The position numbers and the translations under genes were made by a program. A stretch of DNA of 18,592 bases from Phycisphaerales bacterium UBA4658. GTDB taxonomy: Bacteria; Planctomycetota; Phycisphaerae; Phycisphaerales; UBA1924. The DNA lies in NCBI GenBank assembly GCA_002405485.1, contig DHLW01000119.1, positions 889 to 19,480 on the forward strand. Reading direction: 5' to 3'. Positions 6,241-14,442 of this stretch are shown here, piece by piece. The number at the start of each line of letters is the position of its first letter. The first letter of the stretch is position 1. Under the pieces are notes generated by a model. The model did not search any database and was not told the DNA's origin. It worked only from the letters and a program-made list of their open reading frames with translations.

Positions 6241-9200
6241 ATGGCCGGGAAGCTGCAAGAGATCTTTGAGCAGGTAGTTGGTATCGACGGGGCGCAGCGC
6301 GCGGCGTATCTCGCCGGCGCGTGCGGCGACGACGCGGCGTTACGGGCCGAGGTCGAGGCGCTGCTTCGTGCGCACGAGGACGCGGCGAGGTTCATGGCAT
6401 CGCCCACGGCGGGCTCCCTCATCGAAGCGACGCCCACCGCTGACTCTTCGGCGTCCGTCACTCTCGCCGCGCCCATCCGCGAGGGTCCGGGCGCCCGGAT
6501 CGGTCCGTACAAGCTGCTGCAACTCATCGGCGAGGGCGGCTTCGGCTCGGTGTTCATGGCCGAGCAGGAAAAACCGGTTTCACGCAAGGTCGCGCTCAAG
6601 ATCATCAAACTCGGGATGGACACGCGGCAGGTGGTCGCGAGGTTCGAGCAGGAGCGGCAAGCGCTGGCGATGATGGATCATCCCAACATCGCGCGGGTGC
6701 TGGATGCAGGGGCGACGGAGACGGGGCGACCTTTTTTCGTGATGGAACTGGTCAAGGGCGATCCGATCGTCGAGTACGCCGACAAGAACAACCTGAACAT
6801 CGCGGACCGGCTGGAGTTGTTCTCGCAGGTCTGCAATGCCGTGCAGCACGCGCACACCAAGGGGATCATTCACCGCGACATCAAGCCATCGAACATCCTC
6901 GTGAGCACGCAGGACGGCAAGCCCCACACCAAGGTGATCGACTTCGGCATCGCCAAGGCGACGGCGAGCAAACTGACCGAGAAGACGCTCTTCACCGAGC
7001 ACCGCCATCTCATCGGCACGCCCGAGTACATGAGCCCCGAGCAGGCCGAGGGCTCGCTCGACATCGACACACGCACCGATGTCTACTCGCTGGGCGTGCT
7101 GCTGTACGAACTGCTCACGGGTACCACTCCCTTCGCGAGCAAGGAACTCCGCTCCGCGGCGTATGCGGAGATCCAGCGGATCATCCGCGAGGTCGAGCCG
7201 CCAAAGCCCAGTACGCGTCTGAGCAACAACGCGGAGACGCTCGCGAGCGTGGCGGCTCGGAGGCAGATCGAGCCCAGTCGCCTCGGCACCCTCGTGCGCG
7301 GCGAGCTTGACTGGATCGTGATGAAGGCGCTGGAGAAGGACCGCCAGCGAAGGTACGAGACGGCCAGCGGGCTGGGAGCGGACATCCGGCGATATCTCAG
7401 TGGCGATGCCGTGCTTGCCGCACCGCCGAGCAACGCGTATCGCTTCAAGAAGATGATCCAGCGCAACAAGGGCCCGGTCGCGGCGGGCAGCGCGGTGGCG
7501 GCGGCGCTGATCCTCGGCCTTGCCGGCACGGCGTGGCAGGCGAAGGTGGCCAGCGAGCAGCGCAACGTGGCCGTGGCAGCGCAGATCGCCGAGGCCGAGC
7601 AGCGCCAGCAGGCCGAGACGGTACGGGCGGAGGCGGTGGCGCAGGAAGCCAAGGCCAGGGAGCAGGAGGCCGAAGCGATCAAGCAGGCGGCGGAGGCGAA
7701 GGCGCAGGAAGCCGAGGCGAAGAAGCAGGCCGAGATCGCCGAGGCGGTCGCGACATTTCAGACCGAGATGCTGGCGGCGGTCGACCCGAACCAACTGCCC
7801 AGGGACCCGGTGACCAAGGAGCCGGTCAAGGATGCCGTCACGGTGCTGCAGACGCTGCAAGCCGCGGTGAAGGTGCTCGACGAGGGCAACAGCGCGCTTG
7901 AGAACCAGCCGCTGGTGGAGTCGCGTGTGCGGAACACGATCGGCATGACGCTGCAGAATCTGGGGCGCTACGACGAGGCCGAGCCGAACCTGCGCCGGTC
8001 GCTGGCGATCCGCCGAGCGGATCTTCCCGAGGGGCATCCTGACATCGCCGCCAGCCTGAACAACCTCGCGAATCTGCTGTATCTCCAGAACAAGGTCGCC
8101 GAGGCCGAGCCGCTGTTTCGCGAAGCGCTGGCGATCTGGCGCACGGCGCTCCCCGCCGGGCACCCACAGATCGCCACCGGATTGAACAACCTCGCGAGTC
8201 TCCTGGATGACCAGAACGAGGTCGTCGAGGCCGAGTCGCTGTATCGCGAATCGCTGGAGATCCTCCGCGCAGCACTTCCTGTCGGACACCCGGACATCGC
8301 CCATGCGCTGAACAACCTTGCATCGTTTCTGCACGCACGGAACAAGCCTGCCGAGGCCGAACCGCTCTACCGCGAAGCGCTGGAGATCCGCCGGGCGAAG
8401 ATCCCTGATGGGCACCCGGACATCGCCATCAGTGTGGACAACCTCGCAAAGCTGCTGCAGTCTCTGAACAGACTCGCCGAAGCCGAGCCGCTCCAGCGTG
8501 AAGCTCTGGCGATCCGACGCGCGGCGTTCCCGGCCGGACACCCGGAGATCGCACGCGGCATGAACAACCTCGCGTGGCTCTTGTACGCCAAGGGGAACTT
8601 CGCCGAGGCCGAGCCGCTTTTCCGCGAAGCGCTGAGGATCCGCCGAGCGGTCCTCCCCGCGGGGCACCCGGACATCGCCGCCAGTCTGAACAACCTCGCG
8701 GGGCTTCTTCAGGCCCGGAACAAGCTCGCCGAGGCCGAGCCGCTCTTCCGCGAAGCGCTCGAGATCCGCCGCGCTGCATTCCCCGCGAAGCATCCAGACA
8801 TCGCCGTGAGTCTCAGTAACCTCGCAGTGCTCCTGCAGGCCCAAGGCGAGTTCGCCGAGGCCGAGCCGCTTCTGCGTGAGGCCATCGAGGTCGTCCGCGC
8901 GTATCTTCCCGCGGGGCATCCAGAGATCGCCGTCAGCCTGAGCAGCCTCGCGTTTCTCCTGCAGAGCCAGAACAGAATCGCGGAGGCCGAGCCGCTCCGC
9001 CGTGAAGCGGTCGAGATTTGGCGTGCGTCATTGCCGGCTGGGCATCCGTACATCGTCTCTGGATTGAACAATCTCGCGCTGGTCCTGCATGCTCAGAACC
9101 AGTTCGCCGAGGCCGAAGCGCTGTACCGCGAGGCGATGGCGATCGACCGAGCCGCCAACCCAGCCGGGCACCCGGATATGGCCAACGCCATGAGCCATTT

Positions 9201-9609
9201 GGCGAGGCTCCTACAGGACCAGAACAGACTCACGGAGGCGGAACCGCTCCTCCGCGAAGCGCTGGAGATCCGACGCCGGTCCTTGCCCGCCGGGCACATG
9301 CACATCGCCATTGGTCTCAGCAACCTGGCGCGGGCGCAGCACGGGCTCGGCAAGACCGCGGAGGCGAGAGCAGGTTGGGACGAGGCTGTCGCCATGATGC
9401 GGCAAGGCTCGGCCCACGGTTCACCTGACTTCGCCCGCTTGCTCTGGCGTTCGGGCACGGCGCGGCTCGAAAGCAAGGACTTCGCTGCAGCCTTGACCGA
9501 GCTTGAAGAGGCAGCATCGATGGCCGAGAAGGTGTTGCCAGGCGATCACGCGCACCTGAAGGAATACCGCGAGACGCTCGCCAGGTGCAAGGCGGCGATG
9601 GCGAAGTAG
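6241..9609 (+). CDS. Ser/Thr protein kinase with transmembrane helix, coiled coil and C-terminal TPR array
   Basis: A 1122-residue kinase. Residues 87-390 form a Hanks-type domain with GEGGFG at 97-102, ATP lysine 120, HRDIKPSN with catalytic Asp213, DFG at 234-236 and GTPEYMSPEQ near 259-268; all catalytic residues are present. A hydrophobic helix lies at about 411-433, then an Ala/Glu/Lys/Gln-rich coiled coil at 437-505. From residue 556 twelve 42-residue units of kinesin-light-chain-like TPR (consensus GHPDIA..LNNLA.LL...N..AEAEPL.REAL.IRRA.LPA) run without a single-residue slip, followed by a diverged tail. The N-terminal 85 residues resemble the short lead of planctomycete kinases paired with ECF factors. 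ATG 6241 follows aaggaatgacatc, a good ribosome-binding site. It should be co-transcribed with the sigma factor. The TPR arm probably binds a protein partner; whether it lies in the cytoplasm or periplasm is not settled by the sequence. Confidence 0.95.
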   Translation: MAGKLQEIFEQVVGIDGAQRAAYLAGACGDDAALRAEVEALLRAHEDAARFMASPTAGSLIEATPTADSSASVTLAAPIREGPGARIGPYKLLQLIGEGGFGSVFMAEQEKPVSRKVALKIIKLGMDTRQVVARFEQERQALAMMDHPNIARVLDAGATETGRPFFVMELVKGDPIVEYADKNNLNIADRLELFSQVCNAVQHAHTKGIIHRDIKPSNILVSTQDGKPHTKVIDFGIAKATASKLTEKTLFTEHRHLIGTPEYMSPEQAEGSLDIDTRTDVYSLGVLLYELLTGTTPFASKELRSAAYAEIQRIIREVEPPKPSTRLSNNAETLASVAARRQIEPSRLGTLVRGELDWIVMKALEKDRQRRYETASGLGADIRRYLSGDAVLAAPPSNAYRFKKMIQRNKGPVAAGSAVAAALILGLAGTAWQAKVASEQRNVAVAAQIAEAEQRQQAETVRAEAVAQEAKAREQEAEAIKQAAEAKAQEAEAKKQAEIAEAVATFQTEMLAAVDPNQLPRDPVTKEPVKDAVTVLQTLQAAVKVLDEGNSALENQPLVESRVRNTIGMTLQNLGRYDEAEPNLRRSLAIRRADLPEGHPDIAASLNNLANLLYLQNKVAEAEPLFREALAIWRTALPAGHPQIATGLNNLASLLDDQNEVVEAESLYRESLEILRAALPVGHPDIAHALNNLASFLHARNKPAEAEPLYREALEIRRAKIPDGHPDIAISVDNLAKLLQSLNRLAEAEPLQREALAIRRAAFPAGHPEIARGMNNLAWLLYAKGNFAEAEPLFREALRIRRAVLPAGHPDIAASLNNLAGLLQARNKLAEAEPLFREALEIRRAAFPAKHPDIAVSLSNLAVLLQAQGEFAEAEPLLREAIEVVRAYLPAGHPEIAVSLSSLAFLLQSQNRIAEAEPLRREAVEIWRASLPAGHPYIVSGLNNLALVLHAQNQFAEAEALYREAMAIDRAANPAGHPDMANAMSHLARLLQDQNRLTEAEPLLREALEIRRRSLPAGHMHIAIGLSNLARAQHGLGKTAEARAGWDEAVAMMRQGSAHGSPDFARLLWRSGTARLESKDFAAALTELEEAASMAEKVLPGDHAHLKEYRETLARCKAAMAK
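7906..9417 (+). repeat. tandem 126-bp coding repeats (TPR units)
   Basis: Within the kinase-TPR gene the codons for the G-H start of each unit occur at 8032, 8158, 8284, 8410, 8536, 8662, 8788, 8914, 9040, 9166 and 9292, exactly 126 bases apart. A diverged unit at 7906-8031 and the unit starting at 9418 keep the same register. The blocks around gccgaggccgagccgct are strongly conserved at DNA level, while other positions vary. Confidence 0.9.
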
Positions 9610-9712
9610 GACAGCCCGCAACCGAAGGCACACCAAGAGGATGGCCTCGAGTCCTTCACTGTGTCACGCTTCTCAAGGAGCCTCGTAGCCGGCCCCCGGG
9701 GGCGGATTCCCG

Positions 9713-9740
9713 CCAAGAGAAGCTCTCTTGGTGCATTGTT
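9713..9740 (+). repeat. copy 2 of the recurring hairpin motif, perfect dyad
   Basis: Bases 9713-9720 (ccaagaga) pair perfectly with 9724-9731 (tctcttgg) around agc. Bases 9713-9733 match copy 1 at 3233-3253 at 18 of 21 positions. It lies 103 bases after the kinase-TPR stop codon, where a terminator or processing site would be expected, but is followed by gtgcattgttgtcc rather than a T-run. Confidence 0.5.
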
Positions 9741-9752
9741 GTCCAGATCGAA

Positions 9753-9783
9753 GCACGAACATGGCGATTGGGCCTGTTCGTGT
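9753..9783 (+). terminator. hairpin downstream of the kinase-TPR gene
   Basis: Bases 9753-9761 (gcacgaaca) pair with 9775-9783 (tgttcgtgt), nine pairs including one G-T wobble, around a 13-base loop. It starts 19 bases after the CCAAGAGA dyad, about the spacing of the second hairpin in copy 1. Only weakly T-rich sequence follows, so its function as a terminator is uncertain. Confidence 0.4.
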
Positions 9784-10004
9784 ACTTCGTTTGGCATTGA
9801 GAGCATCGTGTGTGTACGTGTCAGGTGTGTTCGGCATGTGCCGGGCATGTCTGTGCTCGTGGGTGGAGTCGATCGGGTGTGGTGCGTCATGTTGTCTGGT
9901 CGCCGGCTGGTTCCTCGGCGTAGAGTGGCACGTTGACCTTGGCCGGCGTGTGCCCGTTTGCACATGGAGCCCGGATCGACGGTTCAGTGCAGGTGAGGAG
10001 AACG

Positions 10005-11195
10005 ATGTCGATCTTCGCTGGTCCAGCGGTGGTTGCGGCGGTGCTCGCGTGGGCACCGCGACTGGTCGCCGAGGTGTCGGTGTTTCCTGCCGGCACTGCG
10101 GATCGGGTTCCTGACCGGGCCGAGGCGCCGGCTCGGCCGTCGGAGCCGTTGACCGGTTCCAGCCGTGATGTCGTGCCGCCGCCCGCGGGCATGGTTCTCA
10201 TTCCTGGCGGCGAGTTCACGATGGGCGCACGCGACGGCGATGCACTTGCTCGTGCCGACGAGCGGCCCTCGCATCGCGTCCGTGTTGCGGCGTTCTACAT
10301 GGATGCGACCGAAGTCACCAATGCCCAGTTCGCGGCGTTCGTGAGGGCGACGGGATATGTGACGACTGCCGAGCGTCCCGTGGATTGGGAGGAGCTCAAG
10401 AAGCAGGTCGCGCCGGGCACGCCCAAGCCGAGTGACGACATGCTGAGGCCCGGCTCGCTGGTCTTCACGCCGCCAAAGGGGCCGGTGGAACTGAGCAATC
10501 CGGCGGGCTGGTGGACATGGACTGCGGGTGCGAGTTGGAAGCACCCGGGCGGACCGTCGACATCGATTGAAGGCAAGGACAGCGAGCCGGTAGTGCATGT
10601 GTCTTGGGATGACGCCGTGGCGTACTGCACGTGGGCGGGTCGCCGTCTGCCGACTGAGACCGAGTGGGAGTATGCGGCACGAGGCGGATTGGTCGACAAA
10701 GTCAACGTCTGGGGCGACGAGCCGGTCGACGGGAAGCGGGCCAACATCTGGCAGGGGCAATTTCCCTGGAAGAACACGGCTCGGGAGTCACTTGGCGATG
10801 GCTATGAGCGTGCGGCCCCGGTGAAGCGGTACCCGCCGAACGGGTACGGGCTGTTCGATATGGCGGGGAACGTCTGGGAGTGGTGCGCCGACCTGTACGA
10901 CGCGGAGGCGTACGTCAAGCGTGCGAGGAGGCCCGCGAGCGAGGCGGCCGATCAGTCCGCGGCCCCGGCGTGTCATGACCCGCGGAATCCACGTTCGCAG
11001 ACAAGCCGGGTGCAGCGGGGCGGTTCGTTCTTGTGCCACGATTCGTACTGTGCTTCGTATCGCCCCTCGGCGCGGATGGCCGCGCCCGCCGACACGTCGC
11101 TGCAGCACGCGGGATTTCGGACGGTGATCTCGGTCGACGCCTGGGCGCGGCGTGCGGAGCGGAAGACGGCTCCTTCCCCCGTCTCTCAGCCCTGA
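10005..11195 (+). CDS. exported formylglycine-generating enzyme (sulfatase-modifying factor)
   Basis: A 396-residue enzyme that oxidises the Cys of a CxPxR motif in sulfatases to formylglycine, using O2 and copper. The SUMF1 fold begins near residue 60 with PPAGMVLIPGGEFTMGARDG, followed by FYMDATEVTNAQFAAFV, HVSWDDAVAYCTWAGRRLPTE and GYGLFDMAGNVWEWCADLYD. The catalytic pair is intact: GGSFLCHDSYC gives Cys344 and Cys349, matching Cys336 and Cys341 of human FGE, unlike many SUMF1-like proteins that lack them. The start ATG 10005 follows gaggag at good spacing and places a Sec signal peptide (FAGPAVVAAVLAWAP) at the N-terminus, so it should act in the periplasm or on the membrane. Its substrate is probably the sulfatase 61 bases downstream. 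Confidence 0.93.
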   Translation: MSIFAGPAVVAAVLAWAPRLVAEVSVFPAGTADRVPDRAEAPARPSEPLTGSSRDVVPPPAGMVLIPGGEFTMGARDGDALARADERPSHRVRVAAFYMDATEVTNAQFAAFVRATGYVTTAERPVDWEELKKQVAPGTPKPSDDMLRPGSLVFTPPKGPVELSNPAGWWTWTAGASWKHPGGPSTSIEGKDSEPVVHVSWDDAVAYCTWAGRRLPTETEWEYAARGGLVDKVNVWGDEPVDGKRANIWQGQFPWKNTARESLGDGYERAAPVKRYPPNGYGLFDMAGNVWEWCADLYDAEAYVKRARRPASEAADQSAAPACHDPRNPRSQTSRVQRGGSFLCHDSYCASYRPSARMAAPADTSLQHAGFRTVISVDAWARRAERKTAPSPVSQP

Positions 11196-11241
11196 TGGTC
11201 GGTGGCCGTCCGGGCGGATCGGTTCAACGCGACATGGACTG

Positions 11242-11250
11242 TGTTACACT
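11242..11250 (+). promoter_or_regulatory. possible extended -10 promoter element of the sulfatase gene
   Basis: The sequence tgttacact fits the extended -10 pattern TGnTAnnnT and ends 6 bases before the sulfatase ATG at 11257, so transcription would start at or very near the start codon. I see no Shine-Dalgarno sequence before that ATG, which fits a leaderless transcript. The -35 match is poor. Confidence 0.3.
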
Positions 11251-11256
11251 CGCGGC

Positions 11257-12810
11257 ATGGCACACACTCAGAGCCGCGCCCTGCTGCTGGTTCTTTCGAT
11301 CATGTTGGTGTGTCGATTGGTTCAGGGGCAGACGGTGAGCGCACCGGCTGCCGCACCACCCAACATTCTCGTCATCATGCCAGACGACGTGGGGTGGTGG
11401 AACGTCGGGGCGTACAGCCACGGGATGATGGCGCCGACGCCCAACATCGATCGCATCGCGCGAGAGGGCAAGCTGTTCACGGATCACTACTCGCAGCCCA
11501 CCTGCACGCCCGGGCGTGCGGCGTTCATCACCGGCCAGTTGCCGATCCGGACGGGACTCACGACCGTGAGCGTGCCGGGATCGCCCATCGGGCTGGACGG
11601 ACGCGATCCGACGCTGGCTGAGGTGCTGAAGGAGCGCGGCTACCGCACGGGTCAGTTCGGCAAGAACCACCTGGGCGATCGCAACGAGCACCTGCCCACG
11701 GTGCACGGGTTTGACGAGTTCTTCGGGAACCTGTACCACCTGAACAGCGAGGAGGAGCCGCAGGACAACGACTGGCCCAAGGAGGACGCGGCGTTTGTCG
11801 CCAAGTACAGCCCGCGCGGCGTGCTGGACACGGTCGCGACCGACGTGGATGACCCGACCACCGACCCGCGGTTCGGGCGAGTGGGCAAGCAGCGCATCCA
11901 GGACACCGGCCCCTTGACGATCGAACGGATGAAGACCGTCGACGAGGAGTTCCTCGCCCGCACCATCACGTTCATGGAGAAGTCCAAGCAGGAGGGCAAG
12001 CCTTTCTTCGCGTGGTTCGCGCCCTCACGCATGCACATCTACACGCACCTCAAGGACGAGTCGCGATTTCTCGCCAAGCCGCACACCGGGGGCGATGACA
12101 TCTACGGCTCGGGCATGATGGAGCACGACGGGCACGTCGGCCAGTTGCTCGCGGCGCTGGACAGGATGGGCATCGCCGAGAACACGATCGTGATCTACAC
12201 AACCGACAACGGCGCGATGTCGGCGTGGTGGCCCGACGGCGGCACGACCCCTTTCCGCGGTGAGAAGGCGACCACGTGGGAGGGCGGGGTGCGCGTGCCG
12301 TTCCTGGTTCGCTGGCCCGCCCGCGTGCCGGCGGGCTCGGTGAGCAACGAGATTCACGAGCACCTGGACTGCTTCACCACGCTGGCCGCGGCGGCGGGCG
12401 TGGCGGACGTGGTGGAGCGCATGCGCAAGGAGCACAGCGTCCACATCGATGGCGTCAACCAACTGGAGCACTGGGCAGCGCCGACGGGCAAGGTCAGGTC
12501 GGCGCGGGAGCGCGTGTACATGTACAACGAAACGAACCTGACGGCAATGCGGATCGGCAAGTGGAAGTATCACTTCCAGGTCCGCGACGGGTTCTTCGAC
12601 TACAACAAGCCCTCCGCCGAGATGTACAACCTCAAGATGGACCCCTTCGAGCAGCACGGCGGCGTCCGCAACAACGACCAGGCGATGAAGAAGGCGTTTC
12701 TGGGCGGCTATGTGCGGGACGCCATCGAAGAGCACCTGAAGACGCTGGCGGAGTTTCCGCCGCGGCAGAAGGGCGGCACGTTGACCCCCAGGGTTGAACA
12801 GACGCGGTGA
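11257..12810 (+). CDS. exported formylglycine-dependent sulfatase (arylsulfatase A family)
   Basis: This 517-residue enzyme hydrolyses sulfate esters. Residues 1-26 form a Sec signal peptide ending near VQG-QT. The metal-binding start PPNILVIMPDDVGWWNVG, the modification motif CTPGR with Cys83, GQFGKNHLGD, PSRMHIYTH and TTDNGAMSAWWPDGG followed by FRGEKATTWEGGVRVP are all in family order, so it should be active once Cys83 becomes formylglycine. The second signature reads GKNHLG rather than the more common GKWHLG. Length is normal for family S1. Substrate cannot be read from sequence; planctomycete sulfatases often act on algal polysaccharides. ATG 11257 is chosen because it gives the signal peptide; longer starts put charged residues in front. 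It sits 61 bases after the FGE gene and 57 before a porin gene. Confidence 0.95.
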   Translation: MAHTQSRALLLVLSIMLVCRLVQGQTVSAPAAAPPNILVIMPDDVGWWNVGAYSHGMMAPTPNIDRIAREGKLFTDHYSQPTCTPGRAAFITGQLPIRTGLTTVSVPGSPIGLDGRDPTLAEVLKERGYRTGQFGKNHLGDRNEHLPTVHGFDEFFGNLYHLNSEEEPQDNDWPKEDAAFVAKYSPRGVLDTVATDVDDPTTDPRFGRVGKQRIQDTGPLTIERMKTVDEEFLARTITFMEKSKQEGKPFFAWFAPSRMHIYTHLKDESRFLAKPHTGGDDIYGSGMMEHDGHVGQLLAALDRMGIAENTIVIYTTDNGAMSAWWPDGGTTPFRGEKATTWEGGVRVPFLVRWPARVPAGSVSNEIHEHLDCFTTLAAAAGVADVVERMRKEHSVHIDGVNQLEHWAAPTGKVRSARERVYMYNETNLTAMRIGKWKYHFQVRDGFFDYNKPSAEMYNLKMDPFEQHGGVRNNDQAMKKAFLGGYVRDAIEEHLKTLAEFPPRQKGGTLTPRVEQTR

Positions 12811-12814
12811 CGAA

Positions 12815-12840
12815 CGCCGAGCGTGTCGCCCACGCTGGCG
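12815..12840 (+). terminator. hairpin in the sulfatase-porin gap
   Basis: Bases 12815-12825 (cgccgagcgtg) pair with 12831-12840 (cacgctggcg) with G19 of that stretch (12819) bulged, 10 base pairs around a 5-base loop. It starts 4 bases after the sulfatase stop. Without a T-run it is more likely an mRNA end-protecting or partial terminator structure that tunes the level of the downstream porin gene. Confidence 0.35.
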
Positions 12841-12867
12841 CACGACCCCTCCGAGAGAAGCGCCCGC

Positions 12868-14427
12868 ATGGATACGCCCGCCGCTCTTGCCACGATCGCC
12901 GTTGTGCTGTTGTCGGGCGCGGGGAATTCGCTCGGACAAGATCAGCCGCTGGTCCCGTCGGCCTCGCTCTCGGAGATGATCGCACCGAGCGCTGCTGAGC
13001 CACGGCGGACCACCGATTCGGCTCAGCCCGCCGCAGGGACCGCTGAAGCTGCCTCGCCTCCTCTGGCCGACTCGGCGGACCCTCTTCTGATCAAGGACGG
13101 GCCTTGGAAGATCAAGTTCGGTCTCTTTGCCGGCGCGCAGTTCGTCGCCGAGAGCAACGGGTTTTGGGGACTGGCTGAGGTCTTTGCGCCCTCGGCAAGC
13201 TACAGCGAGGATCGAGTCTGGAACGAGGCGTGGCTCGTCCCGAGCGTTCGCGTGGACTATTCGGCATCCGAAACGCTGAGCCTGTATGCCGGGCTGGCGG
13301 CGGCCGCGACGGGCAATCTCGGGCGCGACATCTTCGATCAGGGCAACGCGGGGCGCGTTTCGCTTGAGAACGCGTTCGGAGGCGTGCGGATCGGCTCGGA
13401 CACGTCGGGATTCACGCTCGATCTTTCCGGCGGTCAGCAGCCATACCGCCTCGGCTCAGGGTTCCTCATCGACCTCGGCGCGCAGAACGGCAACCAGCGC
13501 GGCGCTGCGCTGGTGTCGCCCCGTCGATCCTGGGAGTACACCGGCATCGCCAAGCTCGTCGCGGGCCGATTCTCGACCGACGTGTTCGTGCTGAACTCCA
13601 ACGAGATCACTTCAGAGGACCCCGACACGTCGCTTGCCGGCGGCAAGGTCGAGTACCGATTATCCGAGACGCCGGGCGACGAGTGTGTCGGCCTCGCGTA
13701 CATCGGCGTCTTCGATTCCGATATGCCCTCTATCCGGGCCCCGTTGACGATCATCGAGAACGGCCGCGAAGACACGCAGACGATCAACCCGTATCTGCGA
13801 CTGCGGCCGTTCCGGGAAGCCGCGCCCGGGCTGTTTGTCGCCCTCGATGGCGCGTATCAATGGAACGGCGGCATCGACCTTTCCGCCTATGCGGTCAGCG
13901 CGGAGATCGGGCACCAGTGGGAGAACGCGCCGCTGTGCCCCAAGGTCAGTTATGCCTTCCGCGAGTACAGCGGCGACGATCCGGGCACCAGCGAGTTGGA
14001 GCGCTTCGATCCGCTGTTCTATGACGGTGGCGTGCACGCCTTTGCGTCGGGTTCCAATGCCGCGCTCACGTTCTACAACACGAACGTTCGCACCCACAGA
14101 GTGTCGGTCAACGTCACGCTCTCGCCGAGTGATTTCCTGACGGTCTCGTACTGGCGCGTCGAAGCGGCGCAGGAGAACAGCCCGCTGCAGTTTGGACAGG
14201 GGGGGCGCCTCCAGAACATCGGCGGCCAGCCCGCGCTGGTCTCGGGCGTGCCCGGCGAGCACTTGTCCGACGATGTCTATCTGGAATGGGTGCGGATGCT
14301 GACGCCGAACGCGTATCTCACGCTCGGCGTGGGCGTGTCCATACCCGGCGATGGGCTTGATGCGGCCGCGGGCGCGTCGCTGGATCCGTGGGTGGGCGGG
14401 CTCGTGAATCTCACGTTCAAGTTCTGA
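12868..14427 (+). CDS. outer-membrane beta-barrel, alginate-export-like porin
   Basis: A 519-residue protein with a signal peptide (residues 1-23, ending GNSLG-QD), then a low-complexity Ala/Pro/Ser segment to about residue 70, then alternating amphipathic strands to the end. The C-terminus NLTFKF ends in Phe, as BAM-assembled barrels do. The segment SGGQQPYRLGSGFLI and the later YAFREYSGDDPGTSELERFD resemble the GRQ and SGDD...FDPLF signatures of the alginate export family (AlgE-like, PF13372), which lets polyanionic polysaccharide through the outer membrane. The start ATG 12868 follows gagagaag and gives a clean signal peptide. It is 57 bases behind the sulfatase and 15 ahead of a second barrel, so transport of the sulfatase substrate or product is a reasonable guess. 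A generic porin is the alternative. Confidence 0.72.
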   Translation: MDTPAALATIAVVLLSGAGNSLGQDQPLVPSASLSEMIAPSAAEPRRTTDSAQPAAGTAEAASPPLADSADPLLIKDGPWKIKFGLFAGAQFVAESNGFWGLAEVFAPSASYSEDRVWNEAWLVPSVRVDYSASETLSLYAGLAAAATGNLGRDIFDQGNAGRVSLENAFGGVRIGSDTSGFTLDLSGGQQPYRLGSGFLIDLGAQNGNQRGAALVSPRRSWEYTGIAKLVAGRFSTDVFVLNSNEITSEDPDTSLAGGKVEYRLSETPGDECVGLAYIGVFDSDMPSIRAPLTIIENGREDTQTINPYLRLRPFREAAPGLFVALDGAYQWNGGIDLSAYAVSAEIGHQWENAPLCPKVSYAFREYSGDDPGTSELERFDPLFYDGGVHAFASGSNAALTFYNTNVRTHRVSVNVTLSPSDFLTVSYWRVEAAQENSPLQFGQGGRLQNIGGQPALVSGVPGEHLSDDVYLEWVRMLTPNAYLTLGVGVSIPGDGLDAAAGASLDPWVGGLVNLTFKF

Positions 14428-14442
14428 GTTCGCTGAGGGATC

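Larger units (their letters stand above)
9610..10004. other. 395-base intergenic region between the kinase and the FGE gene
   Basis: No credible gene. It holds a GC palindrome gcccccgggggc at 9692-9703, the perfect dyad at 9713-9731, a 9-bp hairpin at 9753-9783, and then a GT-rich tract of about 130 bases from 9785. A ttgacc at 9930-9935 could be a -35 box for the FGE gene, but no good -10 box lies at the right distance. Confidence 0.55.

Noticed and set aside
6580..8919. A 779-codon open frame on the minus strand across the kinase-TPR gene
   Set aside because: It is antisense to strongly conserved kinase and TPR codons, its protein is low-complexity and Arg/Leu-rich, and long antisense frames are normal in GC-rich genes with regular repeats.
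9930..9965. Possible promoter with ttgacc before the FGE gene
   Set aside because: No acceptable -10 box is found 16-18 bases downstream; the nearest candidates match poorly.
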